A stretch of 43,716 nt of DNA from Bacteroidota bacterium (lineage in GTDB: Bacteria > Bacteroidota > Bacteroidia > Flavobacteriales > Flavobacteriaceae). The translations under genes and the position numbers were made by a program. Each line of letters opens with the position of its first letter. Position 1 is the first letter of the stretch. A model generated the notes under the pieces. That model saw only the letters and a program-made list of their open reading frames with translations, searched no databases and was not told the DNA's origin. This document shows positions 24,093-33,301 of this stretch, piece by piece. The DNA is taken from contig JAEXIT010000014.1 of NCBI GenBank assembly GCA_023446155.1, positions 1 through 43,716 of the forward strand. The letters are read 5' to 3'.

Positions 24093-25274
24093 TTATTTTT
24101 TGGTTAAGGTTATGGTATTCAGGTCACCCACACTGTTTCGGAAAGTAACCTTAAAAGTGTCTTTGTCTTTATTACGCAACGGTGAAGGCTTGGTAATGAT
24201 CTCGCAGTAATTTATGTTTTCATAGTTTACATCATCAATCTGTACAATTTGGTCCTCAATTCCCACAACACCCTTTATCGCATCGTCCCAGATAATCCCA
24301 ACGACTAGTTTTTCGTTGTTCAGTGTCGGTTTAAAGCCCAATTGTTTTTCTTTCAGATCATAATTTTCATTAAAAGGCTCGAAATAGAAATACTTGTTTT
24401 TGTAATCCACCGTAATAAGTCCGTGGTTTAGCAGTTCGGAACCGATCCGGGAGTTTTTGTCGTTGGTGGTTTCGATGGTCATGTTTTTAAACGCAATTCC
24501 ATTGATTTTTATTTGCGGAACAGTGTACCGGTAATTTCGGCTATCGTCTGAATTGCCAAATATTCCAATGGACGCGTTGCCATAGCCCTCTTCTATGTCG
24601 AGAAAAAGATTCTCTTCTTTTAGAATCTCATAAGCTCGTAACGACATGGAATATAGGTTGTTCATGCCGGTATCAAAAAGGATTTCTTCTGAAGCTTCTT
24701 TTTTATTTTTCAATCCGATTTTAATATATGGACTGCTTTGTGTGTCGTACATATAGAGTTTGGAAGCATGTTTTTTGCGCAAATTCAAGCGGGAAGGATT
24801 ATCGGTTATGACAATCGATTTTTTGGGAGCAGACAATTGCAAAATGGAATTACGCAGGAGATTGCTACCAATAAAACCATCGATTTTAAGGCATTCAAAA
24901 ATCATCTTGTTATCGTTAACCAACGCCGGAATATCCTGAAAAGTGACACCACCCAATGCTAATTTTGGTATAGCAACCATTTTCATCGTGTCGTTTTTGC
25001 CGTTAGAATCTACAATATTAATATCAGTCAGGAATTTCGTTTGTAATAATTTACTCAGTTCGGTAGTGATAATACAGGGTGCGCCGGTATCCAGCAAAAA
25101 TCGATAGGTTTTATTTTCGATTACAACGGGTATGATCAATTTATTATTAAGATTTTCAAACGGAATTTCTGCAAAATAATCTTTTTGAGTAGTTGTACCT
25201 TGATTAAGCGTAATTTGTGCATTACTCTGAAATGAAATAAATAGTAGTGAAAAAAGGCATAGAAAGCGGGTCAT
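24093..25274 (-). CDS. Retropepsin-like aspartyl protease with two DTG motifs
   Basis: The 393-residue protein has a signal peptide (to about residue 20, SNAQ) and two aspartic protease half-domains, with LLDTGAP (D62) and LFDTGMN (D201). Two catalytic aspartates in one chain resemble pepsin, whereas many bacterial relatives have one per chain and dimerise. The C-terminal 90 residues (about 300-393) have the look of a PDZ-like domain (LGFKPTLNNEKLVVGIIWDD). It is likely periplasmic or outer-membrane facing; the targets are unknown. The linker and the second half could instead be a degenerate copy without activity. Confidence 0.82.
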   Translation of the reverse strand: MTRFLCLFSLLFISFQSNAQITLNQGTTTQKDYFAEIPFENLNNKLIIPVVIENKTYRFLLDTGAPCIITTELSKLLQTKFLTDINIVDSNGKNDTMKMVAIPKLALGGVTFQDIPALVNDNKMIFECLKIDGFIGSNLLRNSILQLSAPKKSIVITDNPSRLNLRKKHASKLYMYDTQSSPYIKIGLKNKKEASEEILFDTGMNNLYSMSLRAYEILKEENLFLDIEEGYGNASIGIFGNSDDSRNYRYTVPQIKINGIAFKNMTIETTNDKNSRIGSELLNHGLITVDYKNKYFYFEPFNENYDLKEKQLGFKPTLNNEKLVVGIIWDDAIKGVVGIEDQIVQIDDVNYENINYCEIITKPSPLRNKDKDTFKVTFRNSVGDLNTITLTKK

Positions 25275-25369
25275 ACAGTTTTGTTTTTAAAGTATCATAA
25301 TTTTTAGATGCGATAAAGTACAAAAAGTATGCCTATTATTTTGTTAAAATTATTGAGACGGTCATAAAA

Positions 25370-25392
25370 AAGGTTGTTTTTTAAACAACCTT
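25370..25392 (-). terminator. Terminator of the DUF4377 lipoprotein gene
   Basis: A 10-bp stem (AAGGTTGTTT, loop TTT, AAACAACCTT) with a U tail on the minus strand, about 50 bases after the stop. Confidence 0.8.
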
Positions 25393-25441
25393 GTAAAAAA
25401 TGATCAGGTTTTGAATGCCTGACAGGATTATTGTAATCGGA

Positions 25442-26083
25442 TTATTTTTTTGGTTTTGGAAGGTTTTCAGAGATCTTCTTTATTTTGGATACCTCTTTGA
25501 CCAGTATGTATTTTACCGACGAACCATCGGCCGGTGGATTGTCAATTTTTTCTTCTTTAATTTCCAATACATATTCGTTACCTTCTTCATAAGTAAAACC
25601 TTCGATACCACTATACCAAAATTGCCAGTCTTTCTGACCGTCTTTTTTAACCAGAAAACACTTTTGTGGCGCCACACCGGTACAATCGGCTTGTTGTGAG
25701 GCTACGACAATCTGGAAGGTTTGGGTAACAGGCGCAGGCGCATCAACTTTTGCTGGTAAGCCTTCGGATGTTTTAGCCACTTTTGAGATTTCGTTTACCA
25801 AAACATACTTTATCGAAGGGGCATCGGCCGGCGGATTGTCGATTTTTTCTTCGCGTACTTCCAATACATATTCGTTTCCATCTTCAAAAATAAAGCCATC
25901 GATTCCATTATAAAGATTCTCCCAATTTGCTTGCCCTTCTTTTTTAACCAGCAAACATTTTTGAGGCGCTACACCAACACAGTCCGCTTCTTCGGAAGCT
26001 ACTGTTAATCGTATCACTTCACTTTTGCTACACGATGCAAATAGAAAAAGGGATACCGCTAAATACATTAGGTTTCTAAACAT
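25442..26083 (-). CDS. Lipoprotein with two tandem DUF4377 domains
   Basis: The 213-residue protein has a lipoprotein signal (LFLFASCSK, Cys18) and two copies of a DUF4377 domain, each with the blocks ADC(V/T)GVAPQKC, DG.EYVLE and EKIDNPPAD. The copies span about 22-105 and 122-205, with a Pro/Ala linker between. The paired cysteines inside each copy probably form a disulfide. The frame is open to 26179, but that extension crosses a promoter; the ATG at 26081-26083 gives the proper signal peptide. DUF4377 also occurs in META/HslJ-type envelope proteins; the function is unknown. Confidence 0.85.
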   Translation of the reverse strand: MFRNLMYLAVSLFLFASCSKSEVIRLTVASEEADCVGVAPQKCLLVKKEGQANWENLYNGIDGFIFEDGNEYVLEVREEKIDNPPADAPSIKYVLVNEISKVAKTSEGLPAKVDAPAPVTQTFQIVVASQQADCTGVAPQKCFLVKKDGQKDWQFWYSGIEGFTYEEGNEYVLEIKEEKIDNPPADGSSVKYILVKEVSKIKKISENLPKPKK

Positions 26084-26176
26084 ACTATTTGATTTTAAAG
26101 TTAATGACTTGTGGATTTTGCCCGTATTCGGTTTGCTTTGGAATACGAAGCGGTGTAGTGAAGTGAATATATAGTA

Positions 26177-26184
26177 CAAATATA
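26177..26184 (-). promoter_or_regulatory. Promoter -7 element of the DUF4377 gene
   Basis: TATATTTG on the minus strand matches the consensus. It predicts a leader of roughly 85 bases and shows that the longer open frame cannot be translated from its first ATG. Confidence 0.5.
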
Positions 26185-26266
26185 GTGAATTTTGTTATAA
26201 AAATCGCGTTAAATTTTAAAATCTGACGAGTGATAGAAAAAGGATGCCGTATAATTTTGTTGGCTT

Positions 26267-26731
26267 TTAATCATTTTTCGAAACGAAAGAGGCTATAGCA
26301 ATTCGATTTAGAATGGTAGCTTGCCATTGTTCATCATCAGGAGCGATAATGATTGTTTGGAAACCATGCCGGTCGCCTTCTATTTTTACCCCTAAAGCGT
26401 CATCTATATGGATGTCAATCCCAAATTCTAAGGGGAACTTAGATATATACTTTCCTTTTTTTAAAACGCGTTGAATGTGTAGTTGTTGGTTGATGATACA
26501 ATCAACGGGAATGCCATACGTATAAAACATCAGCCAGATTTTAAAGCGACTTCTATAAGAAGTGGTGTAAATATAGATATGATGATTATTTGATCGTAAC
26601 GCTTTGAATAATGCTTTTGTGCCAAATCGGACGCCTTCAATTTTTAAAAACCGTTGCAGCCAATTTTGCTTTTCCAGAGGGAAATGCGTCTTCGAAATTA
26701 GCGTATCGTCCAAATCAAATGAAATGATCAT
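26267..26731 (-). CDS. HAD-superfamily hydrolase
   Basis: The 154-residue protein begins with the HAD nucleophile motif SFDLDDTLI (D5 and D7), followed by motif II YTTSYR (threonine/serine) near 55 and an acidic motif IV HIDDALG (about 109-115). It lacks a sizeable cap domain, as in small phosphatases of type III. It stands alone; the substrate is unknown. Confidence 0.82.
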   Translation of the reverse strand: MIISFDLDDTLISKTHFPLEKQNWLQRFLKIEGVRFGTKALFKALRSNNHHIYIYTTSYRSRFKIWLMFYTYGIPVDCIINQQLHIQRVLKKGKYISKFPLEFGIDIHIDDALGVKIEGDRHGFQTIIIAPDDEQWQATILNRIAIASFVSKND

Positions 26732-26765
26732 GTTTTATTTTGATTTCATATTAGGATTATAAAAT

Positions 26766-26797
26766 AAAAGGGCTGCCTCATTTGAAACAGCCCTTTT
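26766..26797 (-). terminator. Terminator of lpdA
   Basis: A 10-bp stem (AAAAGGGCTG and CAGCCCTTTT) with a 12-base loop lies 19 bases after the lpdA stop. Confidence 0.85.
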
Positions 26798-26815
26798 AAC
26801 TATGTTTTTGGGATC

Positions 26816-28204
26816 TTATAAGTGAATCACTTCTCCGTAAGCATCCGCTACAGCTTCCATTACCGCCTCACTCATGGTAGGGTGCGGGTGGATGGCTTTT
26901 AAGATTTCGTGACCAGTAGTTTCCAGTTTACGAGCCACAACCGCTTCAGCGATCATGTCGGTTACTCCGGCACCAATCATATGGCATCCTAACCATTCAC
27001 CGTATTTCGCGTCGAAAATAACTTTTACGAAACCGTCTGGCGTACCGGCAGCTTTTGCTTTTCCGGAAGCAGAGAATGGGAATTTACCCACTTTGATTTC
27101 AAATCCTTTTTCTTTAGCTTGTTTTTCGGTCATACCCACAGAAGCGATTTCAGGAGTAGCATAGGTACATCCCGGAACATTTCCGTAATCGATAGGCTCT
27201 ACGTGTAAACCGGCAATTTTTTCCACACAAAGGATTCCTTCAGCAGAAGCAACGTGCGCCAATGCCTGACCCGGAACCACGTCACCGATAGCATAATAAC
27301 CCGGAACATTCGTTTGATAGTAAGCGTTAACCAGGATCTTATCTCTGTCGGTAGCGATACCTACTTCTTCCAATCCGATATTTTCGATGTTGGATTTGAT
27401 ACCTACTGCAGAAAGTACGATATCGGCTTCCAGAATTTCTTCACCTTTTGCGGTTTTAACCGTTGCTTTTACGCCGTTTCCAGTAGTATCCACTTTTTCA
27501 ACAGAAGCATTGGTCATGATTTTGATACCGGCTTTTTTAAGCGAACGCTCAAATTGTTTTGAGATATCTTCGTCTTCCACCGGAACAATGTTTGGCATAA
27601 ATTCTACGATGGTTACCTCGGTTCCCATAGCGTTATAGAAATGTGCAAATTCTACTCCGATAGCTCCAGAACCAACTACGATCATCGATTTTGGTTGTTC
27701 TGGTAATGTCATAGCCTGACGGTATCCGATTACTTTTTTACCATCTTGTGGTAAGTTTGGTAATTCACGGGAACGCGCACCGGTAGCGATAATAATATGA
27801 TCGGCAGTATACTCGGTTACTTTTCCGTCTTTATCGGTTACATCTACTTTTTTACCCGGTTTTACTTTTCCAAAACCATCGATAACGTCGATTTTATTTT
27901 TTTTCATCAGGAATTGAACCCCTTTGCTCATTCCTTCAGCAACACCACGGCTACGGTTGATCACAGCTCCGAAATCTTTATCGAATTCGTTAACCGTTAA
28001 TCCATAGTCGGAAGCATGTTTTAGGTAATCAAAAACCTGAGCCGATTTTAGTAACGCTTTTGTTGGAATACATCCCCAGTTCAAGCAGATACCTCCCAAG
28101 TTTTCTTTTTCAATAACGGCTACTTTAAAGCCCAATTGTGAAGCTCTGATGGCGGTTACATAACCACCTGGCCCGCTTCCTAAAACAATAATATCGTATT
28201 TCAT
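26816..28204 (-). CDS. lpdA: Dihydrolipoyl dehydrogenase (E3)
   Basis: This flavoprotein reoxidises the lipoyl groups of 2-oxo acid dehydrogenase complexes and the glycine cleavage system with NAD+. The 462-residue protein has the N-terminal FAD loop GSGPGGY (9-15), the redox disulfide GGICLNWGC (C40 and C45), a second Rossmann loop GSGAIGVEF and the C-terminal catalytic motif HPHPTMSEA. Length is typical. No other subunits are next to it, as expected for an E3 shared by several complexes. Confidence 0.97.
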   Translation of the reverse strand: MKYDIIVLGSGPGGYVTAIRASQLGFKVAVIEKENLGGICLNWGCIPTKALLKSAQVFDYLKHASDYGLTVNEFDKDFGAVINRSRGVAEGMSKGVQFLMKKNKIDVIDGFGKVKPGKKVDVTDKDGKVTEYTADHIIIATGARSRELPNLPQDGKKVIGYRQAMTLPEQPKSMIVVGSGAIGVEFAHFYNAMGTEVTIVEFMPNIVPVEDEDISKQFERSLKKAGIKIMTNASVEKVDTTGNGVKATVKTAKGEEILEADIVLSAVGIKSNIENIGLEEVGIATDRDKILVNAYYQTNVPGYYAIGDVVPGQALAHVASAEGILCVEKIAGLHVEPIDYGNVPGCTYATPEIASVGMTEKQAKEKGFEIKVGKFPFSASGKAKAAGTPDGFVKVIFDAKYGEWLGCHMIGAGVTDMIAEAVVARKLETTGHEILKAIHPHPTMSEAVMEAVADAYGEVIHL

Positions 28205-28392
28205 AAATGTATAATTTCAAATGAATTTTCTGCGTACGAAAATAGGGATTTATTTGTTTTCTGAAAAGATTAATAGCATCAATTTTCAAAATATCCCAAA
28301 AACAGGCTGGCTAAAAATAACGTATTTCTATTTTTAAGGCCAAATGACTGTCGATTTTTTAATTATCTGTATCAGAATGTCTTGTTTGTCGC

Positions 28393-30141
28393 TTATTCTG
28401 TAACGGCAAACTGTGAGTAATACAGGTTTTTATAGAACCCGTTTTCCTTGTTCAATAACTGATAATGGTTGCCTTCTTCGACGATTTCTCCTTTGTCCAT
28501 TACAATGATTTTATCGGCATTGATAATGGTCGCCAAACGGTGTGCAATCACAATGGATGTTCTTCCCCTGGTGATCGTTTCCGTAGCTTTCTGAATCAAT
28601 TCTTCCGAATAGGTATCGATAGACGAAGTGGCTTCATCGAGAATCAGAACGCTTGGATTGCTCACATATGCCCGTAAAAAGGCAATCAACTGTCGCTGCC
28701 CGGATGATAGCATAATACCGCGTTCTTTAACGTTGTAATCGTAATCTCCGGGCAGACTCATGATAAAATCGTGCGCGCCGATTTTCTGTGCGGCAAGAAT
28801 GACATCTTCACGGCTAATCTTTGGATTGTATAACGTGATATTGTTTAAAATCGAATCGGCAAATAAAAACACATCCTGTAGTACAATGGCAATTTGTTTT
28901 CGCAGACTATTGATTGTAAAATCGGTTATAGGCGTATTGTCGATGGTGATGGTACCGCTGTCAATTTCGTAAAAACGATTTAATAAGTTGATAATGGTCG
29001 ACTTACCGGCTCCCGTTGCGCCCACAATGGCTATCGTTTCACCTGCATTGACTTTAAGATTGATTCCTTTTAAGACTTCCTCACCTTCGATATAGCTGAA
29101 ACGCACATTTTCGAAACGGATATCCCCTTTAAAATGTGTCGCTTCCACCGTTCCGGAAGTTTGTAAGTGATCGTCAATATCCAACACCTCAAACACCCTT
29201 TCGGCGGCGATGATTCCCATCTGCATTACGTTAAATTTATCCGCAATTTGACGCAACGGGTTGAATAACATATTGATCAACATTGTATAGGCAAACAAAT
29301 CGCCAAATGAGGTAGAAGCGTCTCCGCTAATGATATTCAGACCGCCATACCAGATAATACACCCTAAGGTTACCGATGATACAATATCAGCAATCGGGAA
29401 GAAAATCGAGTTGTATAGGATATTTTTTAACCAGGCATCGTTGTGTTTCTGGTTGATTACTTTAAATTTTTCATATTCAATTGCCTCGCGGTTAAAGAGT
29501 TGTACGATCTTCATTCCGGTAACGCGCTCCTGAACAAAGGTATTCAGATTACCCACCTGATTTCGCACTTCTTCGAAGGCGATTTTCATTTTTTGCTGGA
29601 AAACACGGGTAGCGTATAACAATATCGGCATTCCCAAAATCACGATGCAGCTTAGTTTCCAGTTCATATAAAACATGATACCCAGGATGACCACCATTTT
29701 AAGCAGGTCGCTGACAATCATAAACAAGCCCTGACTAAAAATACTTGCAATCGACTCGATATCGGAAACGGATCGGGTTACCAGTTTTCCTACGGGTTCG
29801 TTGTCGAAATATTTCATTTTGAAATTGCTGATATGACGGAACAGTTTTTCGCGGATATCTTTTACAATATCTTGTCCCAGCCAGTTGGCCCAGTAGACAA
29901 AATAAAATTGCGAAGCTACTTCCAGCAATAATATTACCGCCATTAGGAGGATAAAGAGTAGGAGTCCTTTGGAATCGTGTGTTGTCAGATAACGGTCGAC
30001 CGTTTCTTTTAACATATACGGGCGTAATGCGGCAAATATCGACAACGATATAGCCCAGGCAATAACGGCGTTAAACCGCCCTTGATAGGGTTTGGCAAAA
30101 CGCATTACTTTTTTTAGAGAAATGGATTTTATGGCTTTCAT
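28393..30141 (-). CDS. ABC exporter, fused permease and ATPase (MsbA-like)
   Basis: The 582-residue half-transporter has an N-terminal six-helix type 1 exporter domain (about 20-320) and a C-terminal ATPase with Walker A GATGAGKST (about 372-380), signature LSSGQRQ (about 480), Walker B VLILDEATSS and an H-loop VIAHRLAT. It most likely works as a homodimer in the inner membrane and exports a lipid, drug or peptide. Its ATG overlaps the truA stop by four bases, so it is translated together with truA, an arrangement seen in related Flavobacteria. Confidence 0.93.
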   Translation of the reverse strand: MKAIKSISLKKVMRFAKPYQGRFNAVIAWAISLSIFAALRPYMLKETVDRYLTTHDSKGLLLFILLMAVILLLEVASQFYFVYWANWLGQDIVKDIREKLFRHISNFKMKYFDNEPVGKLVTRSVSDIESIASIFSQGLFMIVSDLLKMVVILGIMFYMNWKLSCIVILGMPILLYATRVFQQKMKIAFEEVRNQVGNLNTFVQERVTGMKIVQLFNREAIEYEKFKVINQKHNDAWLKNILYNSIFFPIADIVSSVTLGCIIWYGGLNIISGDASTSFGDLFAYTMLINMLFNPLRQIADKFNVMQMGIIAAERVFEVLDIDDHLQTSGTVEATHFKGDIRFENVRFSYIEGEEVLKGINLKVNAGETIAIVGATGAGKSTIINLLNRFYEIDSGTITIDNTPITDFTINSLRKQIAIVLQDVFLFADSILNNITLYNPKISREDVILAAQKIGAHDFIMSLPGDYDYNVKERGIMLSSGQRQLIAFLRAYVSNPSVLILDEATSSIDTYSEELIQKATETITRGRTSIVIAHRLATIINADKIIVMDKGEIVEEGNHYQLLNKENGFYKNLYYSQFAVTE

Positions 30142-30890
30142 AGGGAATGGCGCTCTTGTATATAGGGGTAAACAACCCGGGTGAGGTAAAGTCCGTGTGC
30201 CGGTACGGAAAAGCCGGCTTTACTACGGTTTTTACTTTCGATTATTTGTCGGAATTCGTCCAGTGTTGTTTTTCCAAGTCCGACTTTGATTAAAGTTCCC
30301 ACTATAGCGCGTACCATGTTTCGCAAAAAACGGTCGGCACTAATGGTAAACACTAATTTTGTACCGTTTTGTTGCCAATGTGCTTCGGTGATAGTGCAGT
30401 TAAACGTACGCACATCGGTATGCACTTTCGAAAAGCACTCGAAGTCGATATAGCTAAACAGCAATTGCGACGCTTGATTCATGGCTTCCACGTTTAGTGG
30501 ATGGAAATGGAACCAACTACCTTCGTTTTCAAAGGGATCTTTAAAAAGATGGATGTGGTATTCGTAGGTTCTGCCGCTGGCATCGAAACGGGCATGGGCT
30601 TCGTCGTGTAACGGGATAAAGCGGTAAACGGCAATATCTTTTGGTAAAAACGAATTTAATTTTTGCACCATGCGATCCGAATCCAACGTTTGATCAATAT
30701 CAAAATGGGCATACATTTGTCGCGCGTGCACACCGGTATCGGTCCTTCCGGCTCCGACAAGTTCGATCTCTTGTTTCAATAAAAGCGATAAAGCTTTATT
30801 TAACGTTTCCTGTACCGATATGGCTTCCGGCTGATACTGCCAGCCATGATAATTCTTCCCGTTATAAGCGAATTCTATGAAGTACCTCAA
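30138..30890 (-). CDS. truA: tRNA pseudouridine(38-40) synthase
   Basis: TruA isomerises uridines 38-40 in the anticodon stem-loop. The 250-residue protein has the catalytic aspartate in GRTDTGVHA (about 47-55), N-terminal YNGKNYHGWQ and C-terminal DRFLRNMVRAIVGT motifs. Length and order match the family. It has a strong promoter at 30920-30949 and shares its transcript with the ABC exporter. Confidence 0.96.
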   Translation of the reverse strand: MRYFIEFAYNGKNYHGWQYQPEAISVQETLNKALSLLLKQEIELVGAGRTDTGVHARQMYAHFDIDQTLDSDRMVQKLNSFLPKDIAVYRFIPLHDEAHARFDASGRTYEYHIHLFKDPFENEGSWFHFHPLNVEAMNQASQLLFSYIDFECFSKVHTDVRTFNCTITEAHWQQNGTKLVFTISADRFLRNMVRAIVGTLIKVGLGKTTLDEFRQIIESKNRSKAGFSVPAHGLYLTRVVYPYIQERHSL

Positions 30891-30919
30891 AGTTCAATTT
30901 CCAGATTAATACAAAAGAA

Positions 30920-30949
30920 CAAAGATACGGGAATTCGAGAATTGACAAA
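30920..30949 (-). promoter_or_regulatory. truA promoter (TTTG-N18-TAnnTTTG)
   Basis: On the minus strand TTTG (30946-30949) and TATCTTTG (30920-30927) stand 18 bases apart. The element lies 30 bases before the truA ATG and should drive truA and the ABC exporter. Confidence 0.75.
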
Positions 30950-30994
30950 TTTGAAAATACCATAATTTTAAGTTAAAACACGGTTAAGTATGAT

Positions 30995-31002
30995 TATTTT
31001 TG
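30995..31002 (+). promoter_or_regulatory. Promoter -7 element of the phosphodiesterase gene
   Basis: TATTTTTG matches the consensus 43 bases before the GTG start; a -33 TTG at a suitable distance was not seen. Confidence 0.5.
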
Positions 31003-31045
31003 TGGGAATTATAACTAGTATGTGCCACGTTAAAAAAGACTCGTT

Positions 31046-31543
31046 GTGAAAAAGATTTTATTGCTTTCGGATACGCACAGCCATATCGATGCGACCATTT
31101 TAAAATATGTAGACCAGGCCGACGAAGTCTGGCATGCCGGTGATATCGGCGATTTGTCGGTTACCGATGCGATCAAAGAGCGCAAACCGTTGCGTGCCGT
31201 TTATGGAAACATAGATGACGCGAAAGCCCGATTGGAATTTCCGTTACACAATCGCTTTTTCTGCGAAGGTGTTGATGTTTGGATCACGCATATTGGCGGC
31301 TATCCGGGGAAATACAACCCGGCGATTCGTACGGAAATCAAAACCAATCCGCCGAAATTGTTTATTTGCGGACATTCACATATTTTAAAAGTGCAATTCG
31401 ATAAGGAATTGAATTTGTTGCATATGAATCCCGGTGCGGCCGGTACGCATGGATTTCACCAGATGCGTACGATGTTGCGTTTTGAGATCGATGGCGATAA
31501 AATTCAGAAACTGGAAGTAATCGAAATCGGAAAAAGAGGTTGA
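31046..31543 (+). CDS. YfcE/MJ0936-family metallophosphodiesterase
   Basis: The 165-residue protein has all calcineurin-like metal motifs in order: SDTHSH (7-12), AGDIGD, YGNIDD, ITHIGG and CGHSH. Such enzymes cleave phosphodiesters with Mn2+ or Ni2+; the natural substrate is unknown. The start is a GTG (VKKILLLSDTHSH) at the normal distance from the first motif. It ends two bases before the converging histidine-kinase gene with no terminator visible between them. Confidence 0.93.
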   Translation: MKKILLLSDTHSHIDATILKYVDQADEVWHAGDIGDLSVTDAIKERKPLRAVYGNIDDAKARLEFPLHNRFFCEGVDVWITHIGGYPGKYNPAIRTEIKTNPPKLFICGHSHILKVQFDKELNLLHMNPGAAGTHGFHQMRTMLRFEIDGDKIQKLEVIEIGKRG

Positions 31544-31544
31544 T

Positions 31545-33299
31545 TTAATCCGGAAGTTCGACTTTGATATAGATCAATGTTCCGGTATTGGGTTTGGAAT
31601 TGATCGTGATGCTTCCTTTCATACTTCGTATCCGGGCCTTGATCTGCGTTAGTCCGAAACCTTCTTTGTGCTCGGTTTTTTTGGTGTCGAAACCAACGCC
31701 GTTGTCTTCTACATTGATAAAAAGCTGGTTGTTGTTTTGTTCGACCGAAAGATAGGCTTTGGATGCCTGACTGTGTTTCATGATGTTGTTGAGTAATTCG
31801 GCCACAATAAAATACATTTTCATTTCGAATTCACTGTTATAGCGGCTGTCTTTGCCGATATGATTGGTGAATTCAAACTGGATCAGGGTATTGGAATTTT
31901 TTTCGCATAAATCCTGTAACGCCGACAAAAGGCCGAGTTTTTCCAACACTGGCGGAATCAATGTATGCGACAAATCACGGATTTTATCGTGCGCTTCTTT
32001 AATGATCGCTTTGGTTTTGATTAGTTCGGGCGACGATTCGTCCAGATGGTTGGTCTCATAAGCCATTAAATGCAAACTCGCCGATGATAGTAAGGCGCTA
32101 ATGCTATCGTGGAGGATACCGGCAATGCGTTTTCGTTCGAATTCCTGTCCGTCGATGGTGGCATTGATAATATTTTGCTGGATTTTATTATTCACATCCT
32201 TCAGCTTGTTTTTCTGTTTCAGTCGCATGTTCTGGTAGAAGAAATAGAAAAGAATACTACAAAAAGCAAACAACGTAATAAAAATATAGAGTAGTTTTTT
32301 ATTGCGGGCTTCCTTCTCTTTGAGCAGTTGTTCTTTGGTTTTGTAATTGTCTTCAATTTTGTAAATCTTATATTTTGTCTCCGTATCCCGTAATTCCGAA
32401 CTCACCCTTTCGTTAAACAACGCATCTGTATTGTCGATGTATTTGTTTAGATAGTGATTGGCTTTTTGAAAGTCGTTCATTTTTTCGTAGACATACGACA
32501 GATTCAGATAGGTATCGGAAGTGGAAAGGGAAGTGGTGTCCTTTGGTTTTGAGGCCAGAATTTCTAAAAACAGGTTTTCCGCTTTTTTATAATTCTTTTC
32601 AACTTCCAGATAATAATAGGCAATATTGCTACGGGTATTGTTCAGGCTATTCAGGTTTTTTGAAGCCTGGGCGTATAACAACGTAGTATCCAAATATTTT
32701 TTAGCTTTTTCGTATTCTTTTGTTTTCAGATAATAGGCCGCATAGTTGCTGTATCCGGTATATTTTTGGTGATTCGTTCCGTTATTTTTGGCAATATGCA
32801 GTATGCGTTCCATATAAAAACGAGCGCTGTCCAGATTGTTTTTCTCGGCAAAAATTTTAAAAAGACCCTGTTGCGCCCAGGCCGATAGCGTATCGTTTTC
32901 CTGAGCATAGGCACTTTTTTCACTTTTTCGGAGATAATATACCGCTTGTTTGATGTTTTTGGTTTGCTCGAAACAAATCCCGATATGTTTTAAGATGATG
33001 GCTTCCTGTAGGTTGAGTTGCTCTTTTTCGGCTATCTGAAGGGCGTTAAAGAGTATTTTTATCGCTTTTGAGTAATCTTTTAATCGTGTGTATATCTGTG
33101 CTTTGTGAATGCTTTTATGGCATAACTCGGTGTAATTTTTATCACGGTATAGTAACTCCGATTCGCGTTGCAGGTAGCGCAATGCTTTGAGTTCCTGGTG
33201 GCGCTCCAGATAATAGTCGGTCGAGTCGCTGCCTGTTAGGGTTTGACCCCAAAAAGCGCCACTGTACAGAAAAATAAAAAAAACGATACTATTTTTCAA
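31545..33299 (-). CDS. TPR-containing sensor histidine kinase (HisKA_3 type)
   Basis: The 584-residue protein has a signal peptide (about 1-18), five to seven TPR-like helical pairs (about 30-300), one transmembrane helix (336-356), a short coiled coil, and a HisKA_3/HATPase_c kinase. The phosphorylated histidine is H397 in ERKRIAGILHDS; ATP-binding motifs are ELLNNIMKHS (about 500), VEDNGVGFD (about 540) and GFGLTQIKARI. The TPR part should sense a periplasmic protein or peptide, since it lies between the signal peptide and the membrane helix. It is the last gene of the operon with an NarL-type regulator and a 92-residue unknown protein. Confidence 0.93.
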   Translation of the reverse strand: MKNSIVFFIFLYSGAFWGQTLTGSDSTDYYLERHQELKALRYLQRESELLYRDKNYTELCHKSIHKAQIYTRLKDYSKAIKILFNALQIAEKEQLNLQEAIILKHIGICFEQTKNIKQAVYYLRKSEKSAYAQENDTLSAWAQQGLFKIFAEKNNLDSARFYMERILHIAKNNGTNHQKYTGYSNYAAYYLKTKEYEKAKKYLDTTLLYAQASKNLNSLNNTRSNIAYYYLEVEKNYKKAENLFLEILASKPKDTTSLSTSDTYLNLSYVYEKMNDFQKANHYLNKYIDNTDALFNERVSSELRDTETKYKIYKIEDNYKTKEQLLKEKEARNKKLLYIFITLFAFCSILFYFFYQNMRLKQKNKLKDVNNKIQQNIINATIDGQEFERKRIAGILHDSISALLSSASLHLMAYETNHLDESSPELIKTKAIIKEAHDKIRDLSHTLIPPVLEKLGLLSALQDLCEKNSNTLIQFEFTNHIGKDSRYNSEFEMKMYFIVAELLNNIMKHSQASKAYLSVEQNNNQLFINVEDNGVGFDTKKTEHKEGFGLTQIKARIRSMKGSITINSKPNTGTLIYIKVELPD

Positions 33300-33301
33300 T
33301 C

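Noticed and set aside
26084..26179. 32-codon extension of the DUF4377 lipoprotein
   Set aside because: It would start inside a promoter element and would place the lipoprotein signal in the interior of the protein.
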